From Actinomycetes bacterium (lineage in GTDB: Bacteria; Actinomycetota; Actinomycetes; Propionibacteriales; Propionibacteriaceae): DNA of 64,000 bases. Under the pieces are notes generated by a model. That model had not been told where the DNA came from, made no database searches, and saw only the letters and a program-made list of their open reading frames with translations. This document shows positions 34,140 through 43,015 of this stretch, piece after piece (within the stretch, counting starts at the first letter, position 1; each line of letters opens with the position of its first letter). The DNA is taken from the NCBI GenBank assembly GCA_023458095.1, contig JAEXAS010000003.1:48378-112377 (forward strand), written 5' to 3'. The translations under genes and the position numbers were made by a program.

Positions 34140-35300
34140 GTGAGCGCTGACTATTACGACATCTTGGGCGTATCCCGGGATGCAACCAGCGAGGAAATCA
34201 AGAAGGCCTACCGCAAGCTGGCGATGAAGTATCACCCCGATGTGGCCGACGCTCCTGATGCTGCCGACAAGTTCAAGGAGATCGGCGAGGCCTATGAGGT
34301 GCTGCACGATCCCAACAAGCGCGCCATGTACGACCGTGGCGGCAACCCGATGGGTGGGGGAGGATTCCCTGGTGGCTCCTACGGCTTCACCGGCGGCGGC
34401 TTCGACTTCACCAATCTGGTGGACGCCATGTTCGGTGGCCAGGCCTCACGAGGTCCCAAGTCTCGGGTCCAACGCGGCCGCGATTCGCTGGTTCGGGTCA
34501 ACCTGTCTTTGGCCGAGGCCGCCTTCGGCATCACCAAGGAAATCAAGGTCGACACCGCCGTGATCTGTCCCAAATGCAGCGGCAGTGGTGCTCAGGCCGG
34601 CAGCGAGCCGGTGACCTGTAGCTCCTGCCATGGCGCCGGCGAGGTGATCGCCGTGCAGCGCTCCTTCCTGGGAGAGATCCGTACCAGCCAGCCCTGCCCG
34701 ACCTGCCATGGCTACGGCACGGTGATTCCCGAGCCGTGCGGGGAGTGTTCCGGCGAGGGGCGGGTGCGCACCCACCGCACGATCAACGTCAAGATCCCTG
34801 CCGGTGTCGACTCTGGGAACCGGGTACAGCTTGCCCACCAGGGCGAGGTCGGACCCGGCGGTGGGTCGGCCGGTGATCTCTATGTCGAGCTCAAGGTCGC
34901 CCAGCACGAGGTCTTTCAGCGCAATGGCGACGACCTGGAGATGATGGTGCACATTCCCATGACGGCTGCGGCGCTGGGCACGGTGGTGAATCTGGCGACT
35001 TTGGAGGCCGAACGCGACGATCAGGACGCCGAGGACGCCGAGGTCGAGGTACAGATCCCGGCCGGAACCCAGTCGCACTCCCGCATCGCGGTCGCCGGAC
35101 GTGGTGTGCCGAGGCTGCGCGGCGGTGGCCGGGGCAACCTCGGTATCACCTTCGTGGTGGATACCCCCACCAAGCTCGACACCGCTCAGCGGGAACTGAT
35201 GGAGCAGTTGGCAGCGGCGCGCAATGAGACCCTGCCCAAGGTCTCGGTCGCTAAGCAGGGCAAGGGAATGTTCGGCTGGCTCAAAGAGGCATTCTCGTGA
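34140..35300 (+). CDS. dnaJ: Chaperone DnaJ (type I, DnaJ2 of actinobacteria)
   Basis: A DnaK co-chaperone of 386 residues. The J domain (1-70) has YHPDVADAPD with the essential HPD. A Gly/Phe-rich region follows, then four zinc-finger repeats: CPKCSGSG, CSSCHGAG, CPTCHGYG and CGECSGEG. The C-terminal substrate domains complete the type I layout. GTG 34140 has AAGGA just upstream, inside the end of hrcA. It overlaps rsmE by four bases. Confidence 0.96.
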   Translation: MSADYYDILGVSRDATSEEIKKAYRKLAMKYHPDVADAPDAADKFKEIGEAYEVLHDPNKRAMYDRGGNPMGGGGFPGGSYGFTGGGFDFTNLVDAMFGGQASRGPKSRVQRGRDSLVRVNLSLAEAAFGITKEIKVDTAVICPKCSGSGAQAGSEPVTCSSCHGAGEVIAVQRSFLGEIRTSQPCPTCHGYGTVIPEPCGECSGEGRVRTHRTINVKIPAGVDSGNRVQLAHQGEVGPGGGSAGDLYVELKVAQHEVFQRNGDDLEMMVHIPMTAAALGTVVNLATLEAERDDQDAEDAEVEVQIPAGTQSHSRIAVAGRGVPRLRGGGRGNLGITFVVDTPTKLDTAQRELMEQLAAARNETLPKVSVAKQGKGMFGWLKEAFS

Positions 35301-36031
35301 CCGAACCGCTGTTCTTGGCCCCGCTGGATGCCCCGGTGATCGGCGGTGAGGTCACCTTGACCGGGCAGGAAGGCCACCACGCCGCTGAAGTCCGTCGGAT
35401 CAAGATCGGCGAATTGATCTGGGTCAGTGATGGTGCTGGAACCGCGATTCGCGGACCGGTGGTGCGCACCGACAAAGGTGCGATCACCGTTGCGATCGAA
35501 GAGGTGGTTCACGCCGCTGAACGCGGCGTCCGATATGTCGCGGTGCAGGCCCTGCCCAAAGGTGATCGGGCCGAATTGGCCGTCGAGGTGCTGACCGAGT
35601 TGGGGATTGACGAGATCGTGCCCTGGCAGGCCACCCGCTCGGTGGTGCGCTGGGCACCGGACCGGGTCGAACGCGGACTCACGCGTTGGCGGTCCTGTGC
35701 CCGCGAGGCGGCCAAGCAGTCTCGGCGCTTCCGGGTACCGACGGTCTCCATGCCCATGACCACCGCAGAGTTGGCTTTACGGATCGAACAGACCGCCTTG
35801 ACCGTGGTGCTTCACGAGACCGCGGAGACCCCACTGGCCGACCTGACGCTCCCCGCTAGCGGCGAGATCATGTTCATCGTGGGTCCCGAAGGGGGACTCA
35901 CTGATGAGGAGGTTGCCACCTTCACCGCGGCCGGCGGACGCACCGCCTTGATCGCCGACGCCGTGTTGCGCACCTCGACTGCTGGAGTGGTCGCGCTGGC
36001 CCAGCTTCAGGCACTGGCCGCTCGTGACTGA
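35297..36031 (+). CDS. rsmE: 16S rRNA m3U1498 methyltransferase
   Basis: A SPOUT-class methyltransferase of 244 residues that methylates U1498 in the decoding centre. The N-terminal PUA-like part has EGHHAAEVRRIKIGELI. The knot region has FIVGPEGGLTDEEV and LIADAVLRTSTAGVVAL. GTG 35297 overlaps the dnaJ stop in GTGA, and its own stop overlaps the tgt start by eight bases, so dnaJ-rsmE-tgt are coupled. Confidence 0.95.
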   Translation: MTEPLFLAPLDAPVIGGEVTLTGQEGHHAAEVRRIKIGELIWVSDGAGTAIRGPVVRTDKGAITVAIEEVVHAAERGVRYVAVQALPKGDRAELAVEVLTELGIDEIVPWQATRSVVRWAPDRVERGLTRWRSCAREAAKQSRRFRVPTVSMPMTTAELALRIEQTALTVVLHETAETPLADLTLPASGEIMFIVGPEGGLTDEEVATFTAAGGRTALIADAVLRTSTAGVVALAQLQALAARD

Positions 36032-37241
36032 CTTCGGCTTCACCCAGGGCACCGTGCTGCCCAATGGACTGGGACGCACCGGCGTGATCCACACTCCGCA
36101 TGGCGACATCCAGACCCCGGCCTTCGTCGCGGTCGGCACCAAGGCCACCGTCAAGGCGGTGCTTCCTGAAGCCGTCGCCGGGCTGGGCGCTCAGGCGGTG
36201 CTGGCCAATGCCTACCATTTGTATCTTCAGCCCGGAGCCGACATCGTCGATGCCGCCGGCGGGCTGGGCGCGTTCATGAACTGGCCCGGTCCGACCTACA
36301 CCGACTCGGGCGGCTTCCAGGTGATGAGCCTGGGCGTGGGCTTCAAGAAGGTGCTGGCGATGGACACCGCCGGTCTGGCCGATGACGCGGTGATCGCACC
36401 CGGCAAGAGCCGGCTGGCTCACGTGGACGATGAGGGCGTCACCTTCACCTCCCACCTGAACGGGGATCGGCATCGGTTCACTCCCGAGGTGTCGATGCAG
36501 ATCCAGCATCAGCTTGGTGCCGACATCATGTTTGCCTTCGACGAGTGCACCACTCTGATGAACACTCGCAGCTATCAGGAATCCTCGCTTCAGCGCACCC
36601 AGGACTGGGCTGTGCGCTGTCTGGCTGAGCATGACCGGCTCACCTCCTCACGAGTGGGCAAGCCCTACCAGGCGCTGTTCGGGGTGGTGCAGGGCGCCCA
36701 ATACGAGGATCTGCGTCGGAAGGCCGCTCGAGACTTGGCGGCCCTGGAGATCTCCGGTCGGCGATTCGACGGTTTCGGTATCGGTGGCGCGCTGGAGAAG
36801 GAGAACCTGGGCACGATCGTGGGCTGGGTGGCTTCCGAACTGCCCGCGGACAAGCCCCGGCATCTGCTGGGGATCTCCGAGCCCGACGACTTCTTCGCCG
36901 CCATCGAGGCGGGTGCGGACACCTTCGACTGTGTGATGCCTTCCCGGGTGGCACGCAATGCCGCCATCTACACCGCCGATGGACGCTTCAACGTGAACAC
37001 CGCCGCCCACCGGCGCAGTTTCGCTCCCTTGGAAGAGGGCTGTGACTGCTACACCTGTGCCAACTACTCCCGGGCGTATCTGCATCACCTCTTCAAGGCC
37101 AAGGAGATGCTGGCGTCGACCTTGGCGACGATCCACAATGAGCGTTTCACTGTCCGCTTGGTGGACAATATCCGCACCAGCGTCGAGGACGGTCGATTCG
37201 CGGAGTTCCGCACGGAGTTCCTCGGGCGTTTCTATTCCTGA
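36024..37241 (+). CDS. tgt: Queuine/tRNA-guanine transglycosylase
   Basis: Exchanges guanine at position 34 of GUN-anticodon tRNAs for queuine or preQ1. It has 405 residues. The substrate-site motif is TDSGGFQVMSLG, the nucleophile region is GADTFDCVMPSRVARNAA, and the zinc site is CDCYTC with the later His pair (YLHHLF). GTG 36024 overlaps the rsmE stop by eight bases. No de novo queuosine genes appear in the window. A YhhQ-type precursor transporter lies 1.85 kb away, which argues for salvage of the free base. Confidence 0.95.
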   Translation: MTDFGFTQGTVLPNGLGRTGVIHTPHGDIQTPAFVAVGTKATVKAVLPEAVAGLGAQAVLANAYHLYLQPGADIVDAAGGLGAFMNWPGPTYTDSGGFQVMSLGVGFKKVLAMDTAGLADDAVIAPGKSRLAHVDDEGVTFTSHLNGDRHRFTPEVSMQIQHQLGADIMFAFDECTTLMNTRSYQESSLQRTQDWAVRCLAEHDRLTSSRVGKPYQALFGVVQGAQYEDLRRKAARDLAALEISGRRFDGFGIGGALEKENLGTIVGWVASELPADKPRHLLGISEPDDFFAAIEAGADTFDCVMPSRVARNAAIYTADGRFNVNTAAHRRSFAPLEEGCDCYTCANYSRAYLHHLFKAKEMLASTLATIHNERFTVRLVDNIRTSVEDGRFAEFRTEFLGRFYS

Positions 37242-37410
37242 CACCGTCTTTTGGGGCACGAAAGTGGATTCTGGTAGCCCTCTTCTCACTACGGTTCGGG
37301 CATCGAGACTGGTGTTTCCTCAAGACGTCTCGCTTGCCGGTAACAGTGTTGCTAGGCTCCGCGTGAGTGTCACCGAGTACAGCACGGTGATGGGGTGAGA
37401 GGCAGAGGAT

Positions 37411-39114
37411 ATGAGCGGTTCGGAGCCGGCAGACGGCCAGGGTGTGAATCCCGGTTCGGCAGGATCACCGCCACCAGAAGCGTCCGTTTCCCGACCAGTT
37501 CCGCCGCCTCCCTCAGCAGTCGCCCCGCCCCCACCGCCGCCGCCCCCAGCGACGCCCGCCGGTGCAGCGCCGAGTGATGCTGGGCCGAGTGATGCTGGGC
37601 CCACCCCGCCACCGCCTCCGCAGGCGGTTGCGGGGATGCCGCCGGTTCCGCAAGCCGGTGTCGCCGCACCTCTCAAGTCGAAGTCCAAGCGGATTGTGGT
37701 GATCGCTGCGATCACCGCGTTGGCGCTGGTCGTCGTCGGAGGCGGAGTTGCCATGGCCGGCAACTATTTCGGCTGGTTCCGGGGCCCTCAGCCCTCTGCA
37801 GCACTGCCGGCCGGAGCGGTCGGTTATGCGCAGTTTGACGCGGATCCGTCCGCAGACCAGAAGCTGGGCGCGATGTCGTTCCTGCGCGATGTGAAACAGG
37901 TCTCCACCTCTGGCGGCAACAGCGACGTCAAGCAGATGATCTGGGACGCCCTCACCGAGCAGTATTCCTATGCCTTCGAAGACATCGACTACCAGGCCGA
38001 TATCAAGCCGTGGGTGGGTAACCGCATTGGAGCTGCGATCTATCCGGCCAACAAGGGCGGCGCCTACTCGGCCATCGCCGTACAGGTGACCAACGAAAAC
38101 CTGGCGAAGGCGAAGATTCCAGAACTGTTCGACGGGGCCGTACTGCTGGGGTTCAAAGATGGCTACGCGGTGATCACCAGTGAGAGCTTCAAAGACGACT
38201 TCCCCACCTTTGGTAGCAGTTCGTTAGCCGATGACAGCCTCTTTTCCAGTGATTTCCGCAGCTTGGGTGATCCCGGCTGGGCAGCGGCCTGGGGCGACTC
38301 CAAGCAGATCTCCCAGTTGGCGAATACGAGTTCCATTGAGACGGCTTCTTATGCTGCAGCCGGACGGGTCGCTGCCACCTTGCGCTTCACCAACGACACC
38401 GTCCAGCTCAAGGCTGTTGGCTTTGGGCTGGATCCGGCCTCGATTCCGAATACCTCGGCTCAAAGCGATGTCGGTGGTCTACCGGCCACGACTGCTGCGG
38501 TGGTTTCGGTCAAGGGTGGCGGGGCCATTTTCAAAACGGCCTGGAAGAAATACCTCGATTCGATGAAGGGCAACGGCTACAACCCCGAGGACATCTTGTC
38601 CCAGCAGGGCTGGCGCATGCCTGACGACGTGGTGACCCTGCTCGGTGAGCAGACCACGGTCGCGATGTCGAACGACGGCTTGACCGACGTGGTCAACGGC
38701 AACATCAACTACTACGACGGGGGCGTTCCAGAAATCGGGGCGCGGGTGACCTCATCCAATCCGACTGCAGTCAAGAGCCTGGTGGACCGACTGGCCAACA
38801 ACTCCTCCTATTCCTCCACCATCAACCAGGACGTACGCGACAACGCCTACATTGTGGCGTCGACTTCGTCCTACCTCGACGCGTTGGCCAATGGCGGGGG
38901 AGGTCTGGGTGCGCTGCCCAAGTTCACCAAGGTCGTTCCGAATTGGCAGAACGCCGCGATGGTGGGTTACCTCGATTTGGCGCCGCTGTCGTCGAAGCTG
39001 ACCCAAGGCTCGGCGGAGTATTCGCAGTTCCTCGGATCGCTACAGGCGGTGGGGATCACCAGCACCTACAACCAGGACACCACCGAGTCGACGATCATCC
39101 TCTCGCGGTCGTGA
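37411..39114 (+). CDS. DUF3352 family membrane-anchored surface protein
   Basis: A 567-residue protein with a Pro/Ala-rich cytoplasmic N-terminus (VAPPPPPPPPATP) and one membrane helix (about 95-118, RIVVIAAITALALVVVGGGV). A large extracellular DUF3352-type domain follows, starting ALPAGAVGYAQFDADPSADQ. Function unknown. ATG 37411 has GAGAGG eight bases upstream. A 15-bp perfect tandem duplication at 37571-37585 and 37586-37600 encodes PSDAG twice. The gene ends 20 bases inside the 3' end of the convergent transporter gene. The 37242-37410 upstream region holds a possible -10 TAGGCT (37353-37358) and nothing else clear. Confidence 0.75.
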   Translation: MSGSEPADGQGVNPGSAGSPPPEASVSRPVPPPPSAVAPPPPPPPPATPAGAAPSDAGPSDAGPTPPPPPQAVAGMPPVPQAGVAAPLKSKSKRIVVIAAITALALVVVGGGVAMAGNYFGWFRGPQPSAALPAGAVGYAQFDADPSADQKLGAMSFLRDVKQVSTSGGNSDVKQMIWDALTEQYSYAFEDIDYQADIKPWVGNRIGAAIYPANKGGAYSAIAVQVTNENLAKAKIPELFDGAVLLGFKDGYAVITSESFKDDFPTFGSSSLADDSLFSSDFRSLGDPGWAAAWGDSKQISQLANTSSIETASYAAAGRVAATLRFTNDTVQLKAVGFGLDPASIPNTSAQSDVGGLPATTAAVVSVKGGGAIFKTAWKKYLDSMKGNGYNPEDILSQQGWRMPDDVVTLLGEQTTVAMSNDGLTDVVNGNINYYDGGVPEIGARVTSSNPTAVKSLVDRLANNSSYSSTINQDVRDNAYIVASTSSYLDALANGGGGLGALPKFTKVVPNWQNAAMVGYLDLAPLSSKLTQGSAEYSQFLGSLQAVGITSTYNQDTTESTIILSRS

Positions 39115-39838
39115 TCTCCGGATGAAGCGCCGCGGCCTCGCGGCGCTTCATCCAGGCGATCACTCGATAGGTCACCGGCAACATGATCACTTCAACGCTG
39201 ACCTTGTACAGCCAGCCGACGGCGATGTAGTTGATCAAAGTCGGCCAGGGAATCGAATCCCCACCCAGCACATTGCCGAGTGGGCCGAAGGCGATCATGC
39301 AAAACACCATGGTGTCGGCGAACTCGCCGACCAAAGTCGAGGTGATCAGGCGCACCCACAGGCGCTTCTCGCCCCATCGCTGTTTGATGCGCACCAGCAC
39401 CACGGCGTTGAGGAGTTGGCCGCACAGGTAGCCCAAGAGACTGGCGACCACGAACCGGGGGACGACCCCCAACACCGAATTCCAAGCATCCTGGTTGGGC
39501 CAGTCCGGAGCCGGTGGGGCAGCGTCCACCGCCAGGAAGGTCAGCGACATGATCGCGGCCAGGACGAAGCCGGTGATGATGGCACGGTTGGCCTTTCGCA
39601 GGCCGTACACCTCGGCCAGGATGTCGCCCAGGATGTAGGTCAGCGGGAAGAGGATCGCCCCGCCGTCGGTGATGATCGGCAGCAAGGGAAACCCGCCAAC
39701 GCTCACCGAGGGGCCGAAAGCGATCAGCTTGGTGGCCCCGATATTGGAGATCAGCAGGAGGGCCACGAAGGTGGCCAAGACCACGTCGTAGCTGGAGCGC
39801 TGAGGCGGCTGTTCCAGCGTGGCGGAAGGGTTGGACAC
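39095..39838 (-). CDS. yhhQ: Queuosine precursor transporter (YhhQ family)
   Basis: A membrane transporter of 247 residues that imports queuosine precursors such as preQ1 or queuine. About six helices are visible (VVLATFVALLLISNIGATKLIAF is the family opening). The inner motif GDILAEVYGLRKANRAI and the later FADTMVFCMIAFGP fit YhhQ. It starts at GTG 39838. With tgt nearby it forms a likely salvage route. Its last 20 bases overlap the end of the opposing DUF3352 gene, and its last codons encode a perfect hairpin. Confidence 0.9.
   Translation of the reverse strand: MSNPSATLEQPPQRSSYDVVLATFVALLLISNIGATKLIAFGPSVSVGGFPLLPIITDGGAILFPLTYILGDILAEVYGLRKANRAIITGFVLAAIMSLTFLAVDAAPPAPDWPNQDAWNSVLGVVPRFVVASLLGYLCGQLLNAVVLVRIKQRWGEKRLWVRLITSTLVGEFADTMVFCMIAFGPLGNVLGGDSIPWPTLINYIAVGWLYKVSVEVIMLPVTYRVIAWMKRREAAALHPEITTARG
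39120..39153 (+). terminator. Hairpin after the DUF3352 gene, embedded in the yhhQ coding end
   Basis: Perfect 15-base arms GGATGAAGCGCCGCG and CGCGGCGCTTCATCC around a four-base loop (GCCT), starting five bases past the DUF3352 stop. On the opposite strand the same bases encode the Met-Lys-Arg-Arg region near the end of yhhQ. Termination is inferred from position and stability; no U run follows. Confidence 0.65.
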
Positions 39839-39979
39839 GAAAGCGAATCTTAGACCGCAGCCGCCGAAACGGGCGGCGGAGTCCGGATTCTTCGCGACCT
39901 ATTCGACCGGTATCAGACGCGGGCACACAACCCGCTTCGGATGGCCCCATCCACCCGAAACCCGTGGCAGGCTAGGGGT

Positions 39980-40420
39980 ATGAGCGAGTATGAGCTGGAG
40001 GGTGTGCCGGAGGAATCCGAGCAGCTTGATCAAATGCAGTCCGATCAGACCTTGGTCGACCGGGGGGTGGACGACGTGCTCGACGAGGGCTACATCGCCC
40101 CTGACCACTGGTCCCCGGCCCAGGGCTATGGCAACACGGCAACCGAGATGCGTACCGGGGAAACCCTGGAGATGCGGATCAGCCAGGAGGAGGTTCCTCC
40201 GGTGGTGCTGGAAGGCCCCTGGAATCCCGATCCCACCGAGGAACGGGAAGTCGGAACCGCGCGTGCCGGACGTCTGGTGGACGCCAACCACGGCGAGCCG
40301 GGCAAGGACACCGAAGCCGAAAGCATCGCTCATGAGGTCGGCATCGATGGCGGTGTGGCCGCAGCTGAGGAAGCCGCCGTCCACATCATCGATGTCAACG
40401 ACGAATTCGACGATGACTGA
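39980..40420 (+). CDS. DUF5709 family acidic protein
   Basis: A 146-residue, strongly acidic cytosolic protein of the actinobacterial DUF5709 family, function unknown. Family strings are DQTLVDRGVDDVLDEGYIAP and EEREVGTARAGRLVD, with IAHEVGIDGG in the second half. ATG 39980 follows an AGGGGT run. Its stop overlaps the start of the peptidase gene by eight bases. Confidence 0.75.
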   Translation: MSEYELEGVPEESEQLDQMQSDQTLVDRGVDDVLDEGYIAPDHWSPAQGYGNTATEMRTGETLEMRISQEEVPPVVLEGPWNPDPTEEREVGTARAGRLVDANHGEPGKDTEAESIAHEVGIDGGVAAAEEAAVHIIDVNDEFDDD

Positions 40421-41390
40421 CGCTTCGGCCCTCGACGAGATCCTGTATCCACCGATTCGTCCCTATCGCCACGGGCGCTTGGACGTCGGTGATGGTCAAC
40501 ACCTCTATTGGGAGGAGTCCGGCAACCCGGAAGGCAAGCCGGCGGTGTTCCTCCACGGCGGTCCTGGGGGCGGCATCGTCGCGGACTATCGGCGCTACTT
40601 CAATCCGGAGCGCTATCGCTTGGTGCTGTTCGATCAGCGCGGCTGCGGCAATAGCCTTCCGCACGCCAGCGAGCCGACAGCCGATCTGAGCACCAACACC
40701 ACCTGGCACATGGTGGCCGATCTGGAGAAGATTCGGATCGATCGCGGGATCGACCGGTGGATGGTGTTCGGCGGATCGTGGGGGAGCACCTTGGCCTTGG
40801 CCTACGCCGAGACCCACCCCGAGCGGGTCACCGAGTTGGTGCTGCGAGGGATCTTCACGCTGCGCCGCAGTGAGTTGGACTGGTACTACAACGGCGGCGC
40901 GGCCAACATCGTCCCCGAGTGGTGGCGCACTTTCGAAGCACCACTTCCTGAAGGCTTCGCCGGGGATCGGATCGCCAAGTACCACGAACTGCTCTTCGAT
41001 CCCGATCCGGCGGTCCACGGCCCGGCGGGATTGGCGTGGACCCGCTGGGAGGCGGCCACTTCGGATCTGGAATTCTCGCCCGACCACGTCGAAGCCTTCT
41101 CCGCCCCGGAGTTCGCGGTGGCCTTCGCTCGTATCGAGAACCACTACTTCGTCCATGGCGGGTGGTTCACCGAGGGGCAATTGCTCGCCGATGCCCATCG
41201 GCTGCGGGATATTCCGGGGGTCATCGTTCAGGGCCGCTACGACCTGCCCTGCCCAGTGACGACCGCCGATGCGCTGCATCAGGCCTGGCCGCAGGCCGAC
41301 TATCGCGTCGTGCTGGCCGGGCATTCGATCTCCGAGCCCGCGATCGCCGCAGAGTTGGTGGCTGCGACGGACCGATTTGCTGATCGCTGA
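40413..41390 (+). CDS. pip: Prolyl aminopeptidase (proline iminopeptidase)
   Basis: An alpha/beta-hydrolase of family S33 with 325 residues that removes N-terminal proline from peptides. HGGPGGG forms the oxyanion region, MVFGGSWGSTLALAYA holds the nucleophile Ser, and VQGRYDLPCPV and VLAGHSISEP supply the acid and the His. The start is ATG 40413 inside the end of the DUF5709 gene; a reading frame extending to 39990 is only that gene in another frame. Confidence 0.92.
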   Translation: MTDASALDEILYPPIRPYRHGRLDVGDGQHLYWEESGNPEGKPAVFLHGGPGGGIVADYRRYFNPERYRLVLFDQRGCGNSLPHASEPTADLSTNTTWHMVADLEKIRIDRGIDRWMVFGGSWGSTLALAYAETHPERVTELVLRGIFTLRRSELDWYYNGGAANIVPEWWRTFEAPLPEGFAGDRIAKYHELLFDPDPAVHGPAGLAWTRWEAATSDLEFSPDHVEAFSAPEFAVAFARIENHYFVHGGWFTEGQLLADAHRLRDIPGVIVQGRYDLPCPVTTADALHQAWPQADYRVVLAGHSISEPAIAAELVAATDRFADR

Positions 41391-41468
41391 ACCCGTCGCT
41401 GTGGCGACTTCAGCGGGCTGGACCTCTTGCGAACGACCCGGGATGGGCCGAGCCGGTGGGCGCATCGG

Positions 41469-41496
41469 TAAGATGAATCCACCTGTATCGAGGAGG
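41469..41496 (+). promoter_or_regulatory. phoH -10 box and ribosome site
   Basis: TAAGAT (41469-41474) is a good -10 and would start transcription near 41481. AGGAGG (41491-41496) is a perfect ribosome site placed five bases before a CTG codon. An in-frame TAA sits at 41469-41471, so no longer upstream start is possible. Confidence 0.6.
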
Positions 41497-41501
41497 ATCC
41501 G

Positions 41502-42494
41502 CTGAACCAGCCAGCACCGGCTACTGCCGAACGTCGCGTCATCATTCCTGCCTCGATCAATATGGTTTCGGTCTTGGGTGCTCGCGACGAGTTCTTGCGC
41601 ATCCTCGAGCGGGTCCTCGCCGCGCAGGTGCATGTGCGCGGCAACGAAATCACCTTCACCGGCAGCCCGTCCGACGTCACCCAGGCCGCCGAGGTGCTCA
41701 CTGAACTCATCACGATCGTGCGCACGGGGCAGGGCCTGGACGCCGACACCGTGGAGCGGGTAGTGGGGATGGCCGCCAGCGGCGAGATCAGCCCGGCCGA
41801 GGTGATGACGGCCAACATCTTGTCCAACCGGGGCAAGACGATTCGTCCCAAGACGTTGAATCAGAAGCGTTATGTGGACGCCATCGATGCCCACACAGTG
41901 GTCTTTGGAATCGGCCCGGCCGGAACTGGCAAGACCTATCTGGCGATGGCCAAAGCGGTTCAGGCGCTACAGGCCAAGCAGGTGAATCGCATCATTCTCA
42001 CCCGTCCGGCCATCGAAGCCGGCGAACGCCTCGGATTCCTTCCCGGAACCCTGAACGACAAGATCGATCCCTACCTGCGTCCGTTGTACGACGCGCTGCA
42101 CGACATGATCGATCCGGAGTCCGTACCCAAACTGCTCACCTCGGGCACCATCGAAGTCGCCCCTTTGGCCTACATGCGCGGGCGCACCCTCAACGATGCC
42201 TTCATCATCTTGGACGAGGCGCAGAACACCTCCACCGAGCAGATGAAGATGTTCTTGACCCGGCTCGGCTTCGGTTCGAAGGTCGTGGTCACCGGCGATA
42301 TCACCCAGATCGACCTTCCCGGTGGCGTGCGCTCCGGCTTGACGGTGGTCGAGGAGATTCTCGATGGCGTCGACGACATCGCCTTCTGCCGGTTGACCAG
42401 CCATGATGTGGTGCGACACAAGTTGGTGGGCCGGATCGTTGCCGCCTACGACCGCTTTGAGGCGACCCTGCCGCCGGTGAGGAAGAAACGATGA
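41502..42494 (+). CDS. phoH: PhoH-like ATPase, probable CTG start
   Basis: A P-loop ATPase of about 330 residues, in the conserved phoH-ybeY neighbourhood linked to rRNA handling. Walker A is FGIGPAGTGKTYLA, Walker B is AFIILDEAQNTSTEQM, and VVTGDITQIDLP follows. The first ATG in frame is 41562, but homologous sequence begins earlier (RRVIIPASINMVSVLGARDE), and AGGAGG lies five bases before CTG 41502. Between the in-frame TAA at 41469 and 41562 there is no ATG, GTG or TTG, so initiation at CTG is the best reading. The stop overlaps ybeY in ATGA. Confidence 0.9.
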   Translation: MNQPAPATAERRVIIPASINMVSVLGARDEFLRILERVLAAQVHVRGNEITFTGSPSDVTQAAEVLTELITIVRTGQGLDADTVERVVGMAASGEISPAEVMTANILSNRGKTIRPKTLNQKRYVDAIDAHTVVFGIGPAGTGKTYLAMAKAVQALQAKQVNRIILTRPAIEAGERLGFLPGTLNDKIDPYLRPLYDALHDMIDPESVPKLLTSGTIEVAPLAYMRGRTLNDAFIILDEAQNTSTEQMKMFLTRLGFGSKVVVTGDITQIDLPGGVRSGLTVVEEILDGVDDIAFCRLTSHDVVRHKLVGRIVAAYDRFEATLPPVRKKR

Positions 42495-42943
42495 TCGATC
42501 TCAACAACGAATCCGGTCAGGATGTCGACACCGGGCGTCTGCTCAAACTGGCCACCTTCGCACTGGACGTGCTGCGCATTCACCCCGAAGCCGAGCTTTC
42601 GGTGCTGCTGGTCGATGAAGACACCATGAGCGCCTATCACCAGAAGTTCATGGGCGAGCCTGGGCCCACCGACGTCCTCAGCTTCCCGATGGACGAGTTG
42701 CGCTCGCCCGAGCCTGACGAGGAGCCGGTCCTCGGGGTCCTGGGCGACATCGTGCTGTGCCCGTCGGTGACCGCGGCGCAGGCAGCCGCGTCGGGCCGCA
42801 CGGCCGAGGAGGAGGCCGACTACCTGTTGATCCATGGTCTGCTGCATTTGCTGGGCTATGACCACGCCGAGGCGGCTGAGAAGAAGGCCATGTTCGATCT
42901 CAACGACCGGATCATCGCTGCCTGGAACGTCGAGCGGGCGTGA
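42491..42943 (+). CDS. ybeY: Endoribonuclease YbeY
   Basis: A zinc metallo-endoribonuclease of 150 residues for 16S rRNA 3'-end maturation and quality control. The zinc motif is HGLLHLLGYDH (H-x3-H-x5-H) and the family string PTDVLSFPMDE precedes it. Its ATG overlaps the phoH stop, so the two are co-translated. Confidence 0.96.
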   Translation: MIDLNNESGQDVDTGRLLKLATFALDVLRIHPEAELSVLLVDEDTMSAYHQKFMGEPGPTDVLSFPMDELRSPEPDEEPVLGVLGDIVLCPSVTAAQAAASGRTAEEEADYLLIHGLLHLLGYDHAEAAEKKAMFDLNDRIIAAWNVERA

Positions 42944-43015
42944 TCGCGCCTGGTCAGTGGGGGCGACCGATAGAATCGGGGCACCGATCCCGCGACGAAG
43001 GCATGTGAACGACTG

